The notes: generated by a model from the sequence alone, not told the origin. A stretch of 6,719 bases of DNA from Natronomonas sp. (GCA_007121575.1 SKKJ01000368.1:1-6719); one strand, 5' to 3'; numbered from the stretch's first letter, positions 1 through 6,273 are shown. Made by a program: numbers and translations.

Positions 1-1283
1 AGGATCGTTCCGAGTATCGATCCCTCGCGACCGAGCGGTTTCGATCCGAACTGTGGGAATCGCGTCCCCTCGCGAAGCCCGTCAAAGGCGACCTTCCCAG
101 CGGGGAGAAACACCCCGAAGATGAGGAACGTAAAGATCATGCCGGCCCCGGCGACGACGCCGAAATCCTGGAGCTGGCCGAGCGTGCTCGTCAGGTTCGA
201 CATAAAGCTGATGACGGTCGTGATCGTGACGATGAGAAACGCGGTCGAAAGCTGCTCGGTCGTGATGCCCATCGCCGCCTGAATGTCTCCGCCGTTGTCC
301 CGCTCTTCGCGATACCGGTTGATGATGTGGATCCCGAAATCGATCCCGACGGCCAAAAGCAGCGGAAAGACGGTGATGAGCGAATCCGAGAACGGAATCC
401 CGGCATAGCCCATAAAGCCGAACGTCCACACGAGCGTCATGATAAGCGCGATCACCCCCAACATGAGATCGATCGGATCGCGATAGGCGATCACGAGAAA
501 GAACGTGATGAGCAAGATCGCCGCGGGGAACACCAAGATCGCGGTATCGGTCAATAGCTGGTTGACCTCCTGATCGATGATCGCATCGCCGAAGACGACG
601 ATGTTCTCGCCCGGCTCGTACCCCTCGATTCCACCGACGACGTCGACCGTCCTGAACTGCAGGCTCGCTCTGTCACCCGTATCCGACAGCGGTGGCGTAT
701 CATAGCTAACGGCGATTTGGGCGACGGACGCCGACCCTTGCGCCGGGTTGTAATCGGTACTGACGGGGATTCCGGCCGCTTCATCGGCGTCGGCGAGCGC
801 GATGCGAATCCGGCGTTCGGAGGTCCGCTCAAGCACCCGCCGCTGCTGTTCGGCGGTTTGTGCCGATTGGTCGAGCTGTTGAGCGGCGAGCGACGCCGGA
901 CTCGTCGTCGATGTGACCCGGAGGGTATCGTGGGTTTCGAGACGGTACTGCGCCTCGATCATCCGCAGCAAACTCGGCTTCGAGAGGACGTTTCGCTCCC
1001 GATCCTCAACGAAGAGGTTCGCGCTGGAACCGCCGCTCGCCCGCACTCCCGATCCGAAATTCTCCTCCATGTCCTCGAGTGCTTGGAACTCCTCGAGGTC
1101 CTCGGTGAACTGGTCTGTTCCGGCTTGCTGTTCACCGCCAGCGCCGATTCCGCCGACGAAGAGCACAGTGAGAACGAGAAACGCGAGGACGATCGTCCAC
1201 GGTCGGTTCGTTATCATCGGATTGATCCGTTTCGTCAACGGATCGGATCGTTTCGATTTCGAACCGGTGTTCCGATCACTCAT
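1..1283 (-). CDS. RND-superfamily exporter (MMPL/HAE3 type, COG1033-like), N-terminal half, cut by window edge
   Basis: This is probably an integral membrane, proton-driven exporter of hydrophobic or amphiphilic compounds; its substrate cannot be told from sequence. The frame is open from the ATG at 1283 to base 1, giving 427 codons without a stop, about half the usual family length. Visible in order are a basic cytoplasmic tail (1-29), a first membrane helix (about 30-48), a large extracytoplasmic loop (about 49-243), then a block of hydrophobic helices from about 247 to 400. The helix around 305-320 carries GIDFGIHIINRYREE, with Asp315 at the position of the RND proton-relay acid in MMPL-type proteins. 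The ATG lies 3 bases after the stop of the upstream COG1361-type gene, with AAGGA 7 bases before it, so the two genes are almost certainly cotranscribed. The family call is firm. The archaeal HAE3 placement rests on the motif and topology. The second half lies outside the window. Confidence 0.9.
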   Translation of the reverse strand, partial: MSDRNTGSKSKRSDPLTKRINPMITNRPWTIVLAFLVLTVLFVGGIGAGGEQQAGTDQFTEDLEEFQALEDMEENFGSGVRASGGSSANLFVEDRERNVLSKPSLLRMIEAQYRLETHDTLRVTSTTSPASLAAQQLDQSAQTAEQQRRVLERTSERRIRIALADADEAAGIPVSTDYNPAQGSASVAQIAVSYDTPPLSDTGDRASLQFRTVDVVGGIEGYEPGENIVVFGDAIIDQEVNQLLTDTAILVFPAAILLITFFLVIAYRDPIDLMLGVIALIMTLVWTFGFMGYAGIPFSDSLITVFPLLLAVGIDFGIHIINRYREERDNGGDIQAAMGITTEQLSTAFLIVTITTVISFMSNLTSTLGQLQDFGVVAGAGMIFTFLIFGVFLPAGKVAFDGLREGTRFPQFGSKPLGREGSILGTI

Positions 1284-1286
1284 CGA

Positions 1287-2909
1287 TCAGTCCTTACGTC
1301 GCCACCACAGCGCTCCTCCGATGAGCAGCGCGACAACGGCGATGACACCGATACCGACGAGAAGCGGTGAGGGACCGTCGCTACCGGTGTCCGTTCGCTC
1401 TGTGATCTCTATCGGGTGTTGATACGTCCGCGAGAGCACCGTCTCACCGCGCTCGGTTTCGTACTGGAAGTCGAGTTCGACTCGATAGGTTTTCGCCATT
1501 GCGCTTCCCGCGGCGCTGAGGTCGAATCGGAGCTCGCCCGTTTCGCCCGCTTCGAGCTCGTTGACGAACGCCTCGTCGCTCGATGTCGACAGCGGGCTGT
1601 CGGTGTACAGTTTCGCGTTGACGTTTCGGAGCGTTTCGGGGCGTTCGTTGGTGATCGAAAGGGTGAACTCCGTCGTCTCACCTTGGGTGATCTGTACGTC
1701 TTCACCGCCGATCGTGAACGCGTTTCGCTGTGGATCAACGACGACTCGTTCGGAAACCGGACCGACGGTTGCGGTCGTTCGACCGCCGTTCGAATACTCC
1801 AGTGTGAACCGAACCTGTCTGGAACCCGGGTCCGCCTGTCCACTCACGTCCGTCGGGAACTCGAACTCGGTCGTTTCACCGGCGGCGAGTTCCGGCAATG
1901 CAACCCGCCTTTCTTCGATCACGAGCGAATCGCTCATCGGCTCGATGAGCAACACGCCGTCGGTGATCGCCGTGGGTCCGTCGTTGTGAACGCTGCCGCT
2001 GATGCGTCCGTCGTAGCCGACCGAGAGGGTATCTTCCAACGATTCGATGCTGAACGATTGGACGCCGATCGGCGCGAGGCTTCCCGTCGCCGTTCTCGGC
2101 TCCTCGCGCTCGATGCCGTTCTCGTCTCGATACTCGAAGGCAGCCTCGATCGGTTTGTTCGAACTCCCGACGGCCTCGGCGAGTTCGACGTCGACGTCGA
2201 CCGTCCGAACCTCGCCCGGCTCGAAGTCACCGAGGAACGTCTCTGCCTGTTCGCTGTCGATCATCAGTCCACCGCCGCCGGTGATCGTCGCCGTCGTTCC
2301 GTAGGCCGTCTCCGATCCGACGTTCTCGAGTTCGATCTCCGCGTCGCCGGAGGTTCCCGGTTGTACGTCGGTCGATACGTTCCCGATCACGAAGATCGCG
2401 TCATCGGTGACCGTCACCTCGAAGGTCTCCCGCGTGCTTCGTCGAACGCGTTGATCACCGCTCGCGGTTTCTCGGTTCGTCGCCGAATATCTGACCCGAA
2501 CCTCGATCTCGTAGGTTCCGGCATCGAGCCCCTCAGGGACTGTCGCGCGGAATCCCGTGGATTGAACCGCTCCGTCCGCGATCTGTCCGATCGGTGTCTG
2601 TCCGGTGTGGATCTCGAACGGTCCCTCATCGACGACTTCAACGCTAACCGCTCGGGCGGTCGTGAGCGTTTGTGTGCCGGTTCCGGTCTGTACGTGTGCG
2701 TCGTTTTGGACGTGGACGTCGAACGTCGTTTCGGTTCCCGGCGCGACTTCGCCGTCGGGAAGGTATACGTTCAACTCCGGTTCGCCGATGTTGTTCTGTC
2801 CGGCCGCGGACCCGACAGCGAACGCAAGCCCCGCGAAAAGCACGAAAAAGACCACCAAGCCAACGAACACCGTCGTTTGGGTATGACGGGTCGCTGTCAC
2901 CGAGATCAC
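1287..2909 (-). CDS. Secreted, C-terminally anchored COG1361-type protein with Ig-like repeats, partner of the RND exporter
   Basis: A 540-residue surface protein without an evident catalytic motif. A hydrophobic N-terminal segment (13-33) ending GSAAGQ looks like a Sec signal peptide. A C-terminal helix (about 516-535) followed by WWRRKD is a membrane anchor with a short cytoplasmic tail. Between them are four beta-rich repeats, about 45-167, 170-265, 285-385 and 395-505. Repeats 2-4 share a pattern: a polar strand with N-x-G or N-E-R, then L-x-AGE or F-x-PGE about 30 residues later (PGE at 231-233, AGE at 343-345 and 454-456). This is typical of COG1361/CARDB/NEW3-like S-layer-associated domains. 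N177 is in a possible N-glycosylation sequon (NVS). The start is GTG; an in-frame TGA about 40 bases upstream rules out a much longer form, and GTG at 2900 is an alternative. A role as extracellular accessory to the downstream RND protein is inferred from position only. Confidence 0.85.
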   Translation of the reverse strand: MISVTATRHTQTTVFVGLVVFFVLFAGLAFAVGSAAGQNNIGEPELNVYLPDGEVAPGTETTFDVHVQNDAHVQTGTGTQTLTTARAVSVEVVDEGPFEIHTGQTPIGQIADGAVQSTGFRATVPEGLDAGTYEIEVRVRYSATNRETASGDQRVRRSTRETFEVTVTDDAIFVIGNVSTDVQPGTSGDAEIELENVGSETAYGTTATITGGGGLMIDSEQAETFLGDFEPGEVRTVDVDVELAEAVGSSNKPIEAAFEYRDENGIEREEPRTATGSLAPIGVQSFSIESLEDTLSVGYDGRISGSVHNDGPTAITDGVLLIEPMSDSLVIEERRVALPELAAGETTEFEFPTDVSGQADPGSRQVRFTLEYSNGGRTTATVGPVSERVVVDPQRNAFTIGGEDVQITQGETTEFTLSITNERPETLRNVNAKLYTDSPLSTSSDEAFVNELEAGETGELRFDLSAAGSAMAKTYRVELDFQYETERGETVLSRTYQHPIEITERTDTGSDGPSPLLVGIGVIAVVALLIGGALWWRRKD

Positions 2910-2946
2910 CGATATAGCGCGAGAGGAGATGCAGTAACTGGAAGCT

Positions 2947-2976
2947 CACACAGTGCTGCTGCACCCTGTTTGTGTG
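2947..2976 (-). other. Imperfect hairpin in the leader of the COG1361-RND transcript
   Basis: CACACA (2947-2952) pairs with TGTGTG (2971-2976), and inside it GTGC (2953-2956, reading through the G) can pair with GCAC (2961-2964) around a TGCT loop, with an asymmetric bulge between the stems. If transcription starts near the TATA-like box at 3056-3062, this lies in the 5' leader, about 40 bases before the GTG start. A role in RNA stability or translation is possible but not shown. Confidence 0.3.
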
Positions 2977-3055
2977 ATTGGAGGAGATGGGGGAGGGCCG
3001 ATACGTCAGCGGGAAACGCACACCAATTCATCACTCTAAACAACTGATGGAGCGG

Positions 3056-3062
3056 GTATAAT
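3056..3062 (-). promoter_or_regulatory. TATA-like box, candidate promoter of the COG1361-RND operon
   Basis: Read on the minus strand, this is ATTATAC preceded by the purine-rich AAAAGG, which resembles a TFB-recognition element plus TATA box. A start site would be expected about 25 bases further on, near 3030, leaving a leader of about 120 bases before the GTG at 2909. That is long for a haloarchaeon. The upstream element overlaps the edge of the palindrome at 3065-3088, so a bound repressor would occlude TFB. Confidence 0.45.
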
Positions 3063-3064
3063 CC

Positions 3065-3088
3065 TTTTGATTGAACGTTTATTCAAAA
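3065..3088. promoter_or_regulatory. 24-bp near-palindrome, candidate TetR operator
   Basis: The left half is TTTTGATTGAAC and the right half GTTTATTCAAAA, centred on AACGTT. Ten of twelve base pairs match; the two mismatches are 3071/3082 and 3073/3080. It sits near the middle of the spacer between the divergent tetR and COG1361-RND genes, and directly beside the minus-strand TATA-like box. Its length, symmetry and location are those expected for a TetR-family dimer operator controlling both directions. Binding by the neighbouring regulator is inferred. Confidence 0.65.
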
Positions 3089-3192
3089 CGGTTATCCCGA
3101 TACACTTCTCAGGGACGAGTATGTCTGAATCGCGATCCGTGTACCCCTCAGCGTCTTCACCTTTCACTTTTCGCTCATCGACTCTGCTCCTT

Positions 3193-3209
3193 GCGGAAAG
3201 ATATTCCGC
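3193..3209 (+). other. Perfect 6-bp inverted repeat beside the tetR ribosome-binding site
   Basis: GCGGAA (3193-3198) and TTCCGC (3204-3209) are separated by the 5-base loop AGATA, and the repeat ends one base before the GGAGG at 3211. In RNA it would form a short hairpin abutting the ribosome-binding site. In DNA it could be a second protein-binding site. Function is unknown. Confidence 0.4.
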
Positions 3210-3210
3210 T

Positions 3211-3215
3211 GGAGG
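3211..3215 (+). promoter_or_regulatory. Strong Shine-Dalgarno site of tetR
   Basis: GGAGG stands 6 bases before the ATG at 3222. It matches the archaeal anti-Shine-Dalgarno well and fixes the tetR start. It also implies that the tetR transcript has a real leader rather than being leaderless. Confidence 0.7.
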
Positions 3216-3221
3216 CTCTCG

Positions 3222-3821
3222 ATGAAATTTTTTCAATCTCCCGAAACGACGCGCGAAGAGATCCTCGCCGCCGCCTACCGCGCGCTTTGCACGCACGGAT
3301 ACGCCGATCTGACGATGGAACGGATCGGCGCGAAGTTCGATAAAAGCGTCTCGCTCGTGTATCACCATTACGACGGCAAAGACGACCTCTTGCTCGAATG
3401 TCTCGAATTCATGCTCGAAGAGTACCGTGCGGAAACCGAGTCAGGACCACCCGAAGACCCACGGCAGGCGATCGAAGAATTCTGTGATCAACTGTTGCTC
3501 TCGGATGCTCCACCCGAGGCTCAACAGTTCGTTCACGCGCTCATCGAGCTTCGCGGTCAAGCACCGCACAACGACGCGTATCGCGATTACTTCACCCGAA
3601 GCGACCGCGTCTTTCAAGCGCGAATAGAGCGTATCATCGAAACCGGCATCGAAGCTGGCGTCTTCCAAGACGTCGATCCCGAACGAACGGCCAAGATGAT
3701 CCAGACGATCTTTTTGGGTGGGCTGTTTCAGTACGCCACCGCCAATCACGACGAGTGGCTTCCGGCGTTTCGAGACGAGCTACAGGCATATCTCGAACGG
3801 GACCTCTACACCGACGGATAA
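3222..3821 (+). CDS. TetR/AcrR-family transcriptional regulator
   Basis: A 199-residue protein of normal family length. Residues 9-57 form the TetR DNA-binding domain: TREEILAAAYRALCTHGYADLTME is followed by a helix-turn-helix at about 30-52, with IGAKFDKSVSLVYHHYDGKDDLL at 35-57. The YxHYxxKxDLL signature is characteristic. Residues about 60-199 are helical and acidic and would be the ligand-binding and dimerisation domain, which is not conserved enough to name the ligand. The gene diverges from the COG1361-RND pair, and the candidate operator lies 134 bases upstream of the start. Autorepression together with repression of the exporter is therefore the simplest model (inference). The stop lies 6 bases from the convergent MFS gene's stop, leaving no room for separate intergenic terminators. 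Confidence 0.93.
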   Translation: MKFFQSPETTREEILAAAYRALCTHGYADLTMERIGAKFDKSVSLVYHHYDGKDDLLLECLEFMLEEYRAETESGPPEDPRQAIEEFCDQLLLSDAPPEAQQFVHALIELRGQAPHNDAYRDYFTRSDRVFQARIERIIETGIEAGVFQDVDPERTAKMIQTIFLGGLFQYATANHDEWLPAFRDELQAYLERDLYTDG

Positions 3822-3827
3822 ACTGTC

Positions 3828-5171
3828 TCAATCGGAGCCCTGACTCACGTGTGTTCGTTTCGAAGCGTACACCCGATCCGAGTACAGCGTGAGGACACAG
3901 ACTCCGGCGATCATGGGGCCGATCGCGAGCAACGCGAACCCGCCTCGCATCCCGCCGACCTCGAGCACATAGCCGATCAGGGCCGGAAGTGGGGCCGTCG
4001 TGAGCGACGTTGCAGTGAACAGATACCCGAACGTTCTACCCTCGCGTTCGGGCGGTGAGAACTCGCTTATGAGCGAGTCTCGCGCCGGATTGATGCCGTA
4101 TAGCCCGGCACCGAGAACGACGATGACACCGAGAAGTATCGCTGGATGTAGATCCAACAGCGCCAACGCGAACAGGCCGACCGTCGCAATCACCATACAG
4201 CCGATGAGAATGTGTCGTGCGTCGTGTCTATCCGTCATCCCACCGAGGACGAGTTGCGTGCCGGCTCCGGCGACCAACAGCACAGAAAAATAGAGGCTGC
4301 CGATGGATTCGGCACCGACGTGTACGCTTGCGATATCGAACGAATACGCGTAGATGACGACGACGAACGCGGGCAAAAACGTGTTAAGCCCCCGCGTCGC
4401 AACCATACTCGAGATCGCAAAGCAGTAGACGGCGATCATCGGATATGCGTACGACCGTCGATCGGTCTCTGTGCTCGTCGATTTCTCGTCCGTCGTCTCT
4501 TCCCCTGTTTCGTCCTCCGTTTCACGCTTCACCGCCGGAACCGTCTCGAACTGATCGCTTTGAAGCACTCTGTAGAGAACGATCCCGTAGAGTGTTCCGG
4601 CGACCCCGAAGAACAACACGACTTCTTGCCATGTGAGTATCAGGATCAATCCAGCGATGATCGCCGGTGCCGCCGCGTCCCCGAGTTTCGAGGACGCCCC
4701 GAACATGCCGAGCACTTTCCCTTTGTTCGATCCGTCGACGTTATCGGTGATCATCGGGTAGCCGACCGGATGGACCACGGCCAAGCCGACTCCGACGAAC
4801 ACCATCGAGAGCGACATGACGAGAAATCCGCCCTGAAACGTGTGTCCACCGAGTGTTACGGCCGGTAACACCGAACCGATCGCCGGTGCCGTGGCGAACA
4901 GAATGTACGCCATCCCTGCGAATCCGAGTCCCGTCGGAAGCAGAAACCGCCGATCGATCCGATCGGATAACACGCCGAAGGGAGCCTGTACGATACCCAT
5001 TCCGAGCGAGTAAAACGTGATTAACAGTCCGAGTTGCCACAACGGATACGCCAGCGCAACCGCCAGCACGGGGATCAACGGCGGGAGTACCCGGTAGTAG
5101 ACGTGTTGGGTGAAATGAGAGGAACTGATGAGGAACGCGAACCGTCGTTCCACTCCGGAGAGATCGTACAT
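3828..5171 (-). CDS. Major facilitator superfamily transporter, 12 helices
   Basis: A 447-residue integral membrane transporter from the chosen start. About 12 hydrophobic segments lie in two halves. The first half carries the MFS motif A, GVLSDRIDRR, between helices 2 and 3, and a related GGMTDRHDAR lies at the equivalent place in the second half. The central cytoplasmic loop is very acidic and rich in Thr, Glu and Asp, ending before RRSYAYP, which is usual for halophiles. The VVHPVGYPM segment recalls the helix-4/5 region of fosmidomycin-resistance-type (Fsr) exporters, so drug or metabolite efflux is plausible, but the substrate is unknown. The frame extends to an ATG at 5243. I prefer the ATG at 5171 because a TATA-like box (5205-5211) lies inside that extension, which lacks transporter character. 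It is convergent with tetR, so common regulation is uncertain. Confidence 0.88.
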   Translation of the reverse strand: MYDLSGVERRFAFLISSSHFTQHVYYRVLPPLIPVLAVALAYPLWQLGLLITFYSLGMGIVQAPFGVLSDRIDRRFLLPTGLGFAGMAYILFATAPAIGSVLPAVTLGGHTFQGGFLVMSLSMVFVGVGLAVVHPVGYPMITDNVDGSNKGKVLGMFGASSKLGDAAAPAIIAGLILILTWQEVVLFFGVAGTLYGIVLYRVLQSDQFETVPAVKRETEDETGEETTDEKSTSTETDRRSYAYPMIAVYCFAISSMVATRGLNTFLPAFVVVIYAYSFDIASVHVGAESIGSLYFSVLLVAGAGTQLVLGGMTDRHDARHILIGCMVIATVGLFALALLDLHPAILLGVIVVLGAGLYGINPARDSLISEFSPPEREGRTFGYLFTATSLTTAPLPALIGYVLEVGGMRGGFALLAIGPMIAGVCVLTLYSDRVYASKRTHVSQGSD

Positions 5172-5204
5172 GTACACGCTGGTTTGGGTTTTCGGTCCCA
5201 GCAC

Positions 5205-5211
5205 ATATATC
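5205..5211 (-). promoter_or_regulatory. TATA-like box of the MFS gene
   Basis: On the minus strand it reads GATATAT. A start site about 26 bases downstream falls near 5181, giving a leader of about 10 bases before the ATG at 5171. Such very short leaders are common in haloarchaea. This supports 5171 over 5243 as the translation start. Confidence 0.5.
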
Positions 5212-5322
5212 TCACGTCGCGAAAGCCCTGTTGAAATCTTCATCAGACGATCTCTTCTCGGGTGCGGTCAGTTCGGAACACTGGTATCGGTCCGTGTCGC
5301 GGATTCACAGACTGGCTAACTC

Positions 5323-5337
5323 GTTGAAGCTTTCAAC
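5323..5337. repeat. 15-bp inverted repeat GTTGAA-GCT-TTCAAC
   Basis: Perfect 6-bp arms flank a 3-base centre. It lies about 150 bases upstream of the MFS start and about 200 upstream of the pilin start. It could be a regulator-binding site, but it is too far from either TATA-like box for a clear role. Confidence 0.35.
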
Positions 5338-5464
5338 AGCGCCGAAACAGCGTATTCATCTGATTGTTACGACAGCTGATTTCCCACGTTAAACCAAATT
5401 GGGGATAAGACGGCTTGAGACATACCTCAGTGTTCGAATCGAATCGTGAAATCGTAATCTCTGA

Positions 5465-5470
5465 TTTATA
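5465..5470 (+). promoter_or_regulatory. TATA-like box of the pilin gene
   Basis: TTTATA lies in a locally AT-rich stretch. A start site about 25 bases downstream, near 5493, would give a leader of about 55 bases before the pilin start. No better TATA candidate lies nearer the gene. Confidence 0.45.
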
Positions 5471-5548
5471 GCTCACTTTCCAACAGGAGGCTAACGCAGT
5501 CAACGGTCTCGGAGTGGTATTTGTCCGGGTGGACTGCGGGTGAACAAC

Positions 5549-5986
5549 ATGATATTCAAAACAGTATCTCACGCAGACGACGACCGTGCCGTTTCGCCCG
5601 TGATAGGTGTCATCCTCATGGTGGCAATTACCGTCATTCTGGCGGCCGTTATCGGGACGTTCGTGCTCGGTCTCGGCGATCAAGTACAAGAAACCGCACC
5701 AAATGCACAGTTCAGCGCGAGTATGAGTGGAGACAATCTTACCTTTACGCATGAAGGTGGCGATTCGATCGATGCAGAGCGATTGACATTTGTTGGATCC
5801 GGAATGTCGGATGGAGACGAACCATGGGATAACGTCTCAACTAGTACGGATACCGTCCGCGCAGGAAGCTCTGCGACACTGAATCAGTCAGATCATATAG
5901 AAACATCTGGCGAAGTCCGATTGGTCTGGGAAGCTGAAGAAGGCGGATCGAGTACGACACTCCGGACGTACACTATCTCTGAATAA
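5549..5986 (+). CDS. Archaeal type IV pilin-like protein (Pilin_N/DUF1628 N-terminus)
   Basis: A 145-residue secreted pilin subunit or pilin-like surface protein. After a short acidic leader, DDDRA (10-14) precedes VSPVIGVILMVAIT and a hydrophobic helix (about 15-43). This is the near-invariant haloarchaeal class III signal, expected to be cut by prepilin peptidase (PibD) between Ala14 and Val15, after which the helix drives pilus assembly. The globular part is short, polar and probably beta-rich, with a terminal strand pattern RLVWEAEEGGSSTTLRTYTI. N63 (NLT), N95 (NVS) and N112 (NQS) are possible glycosylation sites. An in-frame GTG at 5540 would add three residues. I chose the ATG at 5549 because GGTGA (5539-5543) lies 5 bases before it. 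No peptidase, ATPase or platform gene is nearby, so it must use machinery encoded elsewhere. Pilus, adhesion and non-pilus surface roles cannot be distinguished. Confidence 0.88.
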   Translation: MIFKTVSHADDDRAVSPVIGVILMVAITVILAAVIGTFVLGLGDQVQETAPNAQFSASMSGDNLTFTHEGGDSIDAERLTFVGSGMSDGDEPWDNVSTSTDTVRAGSSATLNQSDHIETSGEVRLVWEAEEGGSSTTLRTYTISE

Positions 5987-6006
5987 GGTTACACTTCACT
6001 AATCCT

Positions 6007-6147
6007 ATGAATTTCCCACCGACAAACCGTATCAGTGCAAACCGTGCGCTTGTCGGTACATACGAACAGCCGTCATACGATGATCCGTGGAACGCAGTCA
6101 ATGAGTACGAACGTGTCAAGCGATACTCGGTGGACTCGCTCGACTGA
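6007..6147 (+). pseudogene. 46-codon frame, probable N-terminal remnant of a larger haloarchaeal protein
   Basis: An ATG frame of 46 residues runs to TGA 21 bases after the pilin stop. It contains RALVGTYEQPSYDDPWNAV (about 13-31), followed by a charged helix, NEYERVKRYSVD. This strongly resembles, from memory, the start of a recurring haloarchaeal family in which the helix leads into a helix-turn-helix-like domain. Here the frame ends within a few residues of that helix, so I read it as a truncated copy rather than a complete small protein. No continuation was found in the other frames up to 6273. There is no clear ribosome-binding site; it might be read through from the pilin transcript if expressed at all. 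A genuine small protein remains possible, because codon use looks coding-like. The family resemblance is a recollection, not a search result. Confidence 0.5.
6018..6057. repeat. 8-bp inverted repeat enclosing an 8-bp direct repeat
   Basis: ACCGACAA (6018-6025) and TTGTCGGT (6050-6057) are perfect inverted copies 24 bases apart. CAAACCGT occurs at 6023-6030 and again at 6038-6045. The structure begins 32 bases after the pilin stop, inside the 46-codon frame. It could act as a pilin 3' hairpin or be chance within coding sequence. Confidence 0.35.
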
Positions 6148-6273
6148 GGATACGATCGAAATTTCTCAATGAACTGGGAGACTCTGCTCTGATCGGTGGC
6201 GTTACTATAGCCCGCCCACCAGCGGCGTTTATATCTCGATGTATATTGTCACTAAAATATTCAATTGATAACT
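6148..6273. other. AT-rich gap between the truncated frame and the Tat-exported protein gene
   Basis: The last 60 bases or so are markedly AT-rich (about 32% GC over 6241-6300). They contain a TATA-like TTTATATC (6227-6234) with no gene suitably placed downstream on the plus strand. This stretch would be the 3' end region of the minus-strand gene. No clear hairpin terminator or IS end is seen. Confidence 0.4.

Larger units (their letters stand above)
5172..5539. other. Divergent intergenic region between the MFS and pilin genes
   Basis: No convincing gene is seen here. The left end carries the MFS promoter (box at 5205-5211). Further right are an inverted repeat (5323-5337), a short CCAAATTGG symmetry (5394-5402) and the pilin promoter (5465-5470). 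From about 5340 the composition falls to roughly 42% GC (5341-5400), well below the exporter cassette. A GGAGG at 5486-5490 is not followed by a start codon at suitable distance. Confidence 0.6.

Noticed and set aside
2644..3021. A minus-strand frame beginning upstream of the COG1361 start, possibly a frameshifted longer N-terminus.
   Set aside because: Its sequence is Arg/Pro-rich shadow-like and has no signal peptide, while the GTG-started frame has an intact one, so no frameshift is needed.
1416..3047. A 543-codon plus-strand open frame opposite the COG1361-type gene.
   Set aside because: It is the antisense shadow of a GC-rich gene: Arg-rich, with no domain pattern. The minus strand has a signal peptide, repeats and a C-terminal anchor.
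5425..5450. A GTTCGAATC string resembling a tRNA T-loop.
   Set aside because: No flanking T-stem pairing, acceptor stem, anticodon arm or D-loop can be built around it.
5514..5543. A 9-codon upstream frame (GTG to TGA) just before the pilin start.
   Set aside because: It is too short to judge, lacks its own clear ribosome-binding site, and overlaps the alternative GTG start by chance-level sequence.
5333..5752. A 139-codon minus-strand frame opposite the start of the pilin gene.
   Set aside because: It overlaps the strongly diagnostic pilin N-terminus in antisense and shows no recognisable domain or signal.
6227..6234. A TATA-like TTTATATC that could be a plus-strand promoter.
   Set aside because: The predicted transcript would run antisense into the Tat-protein gene with no plus-strand frame to express; AT-rich sequence alone explains it.
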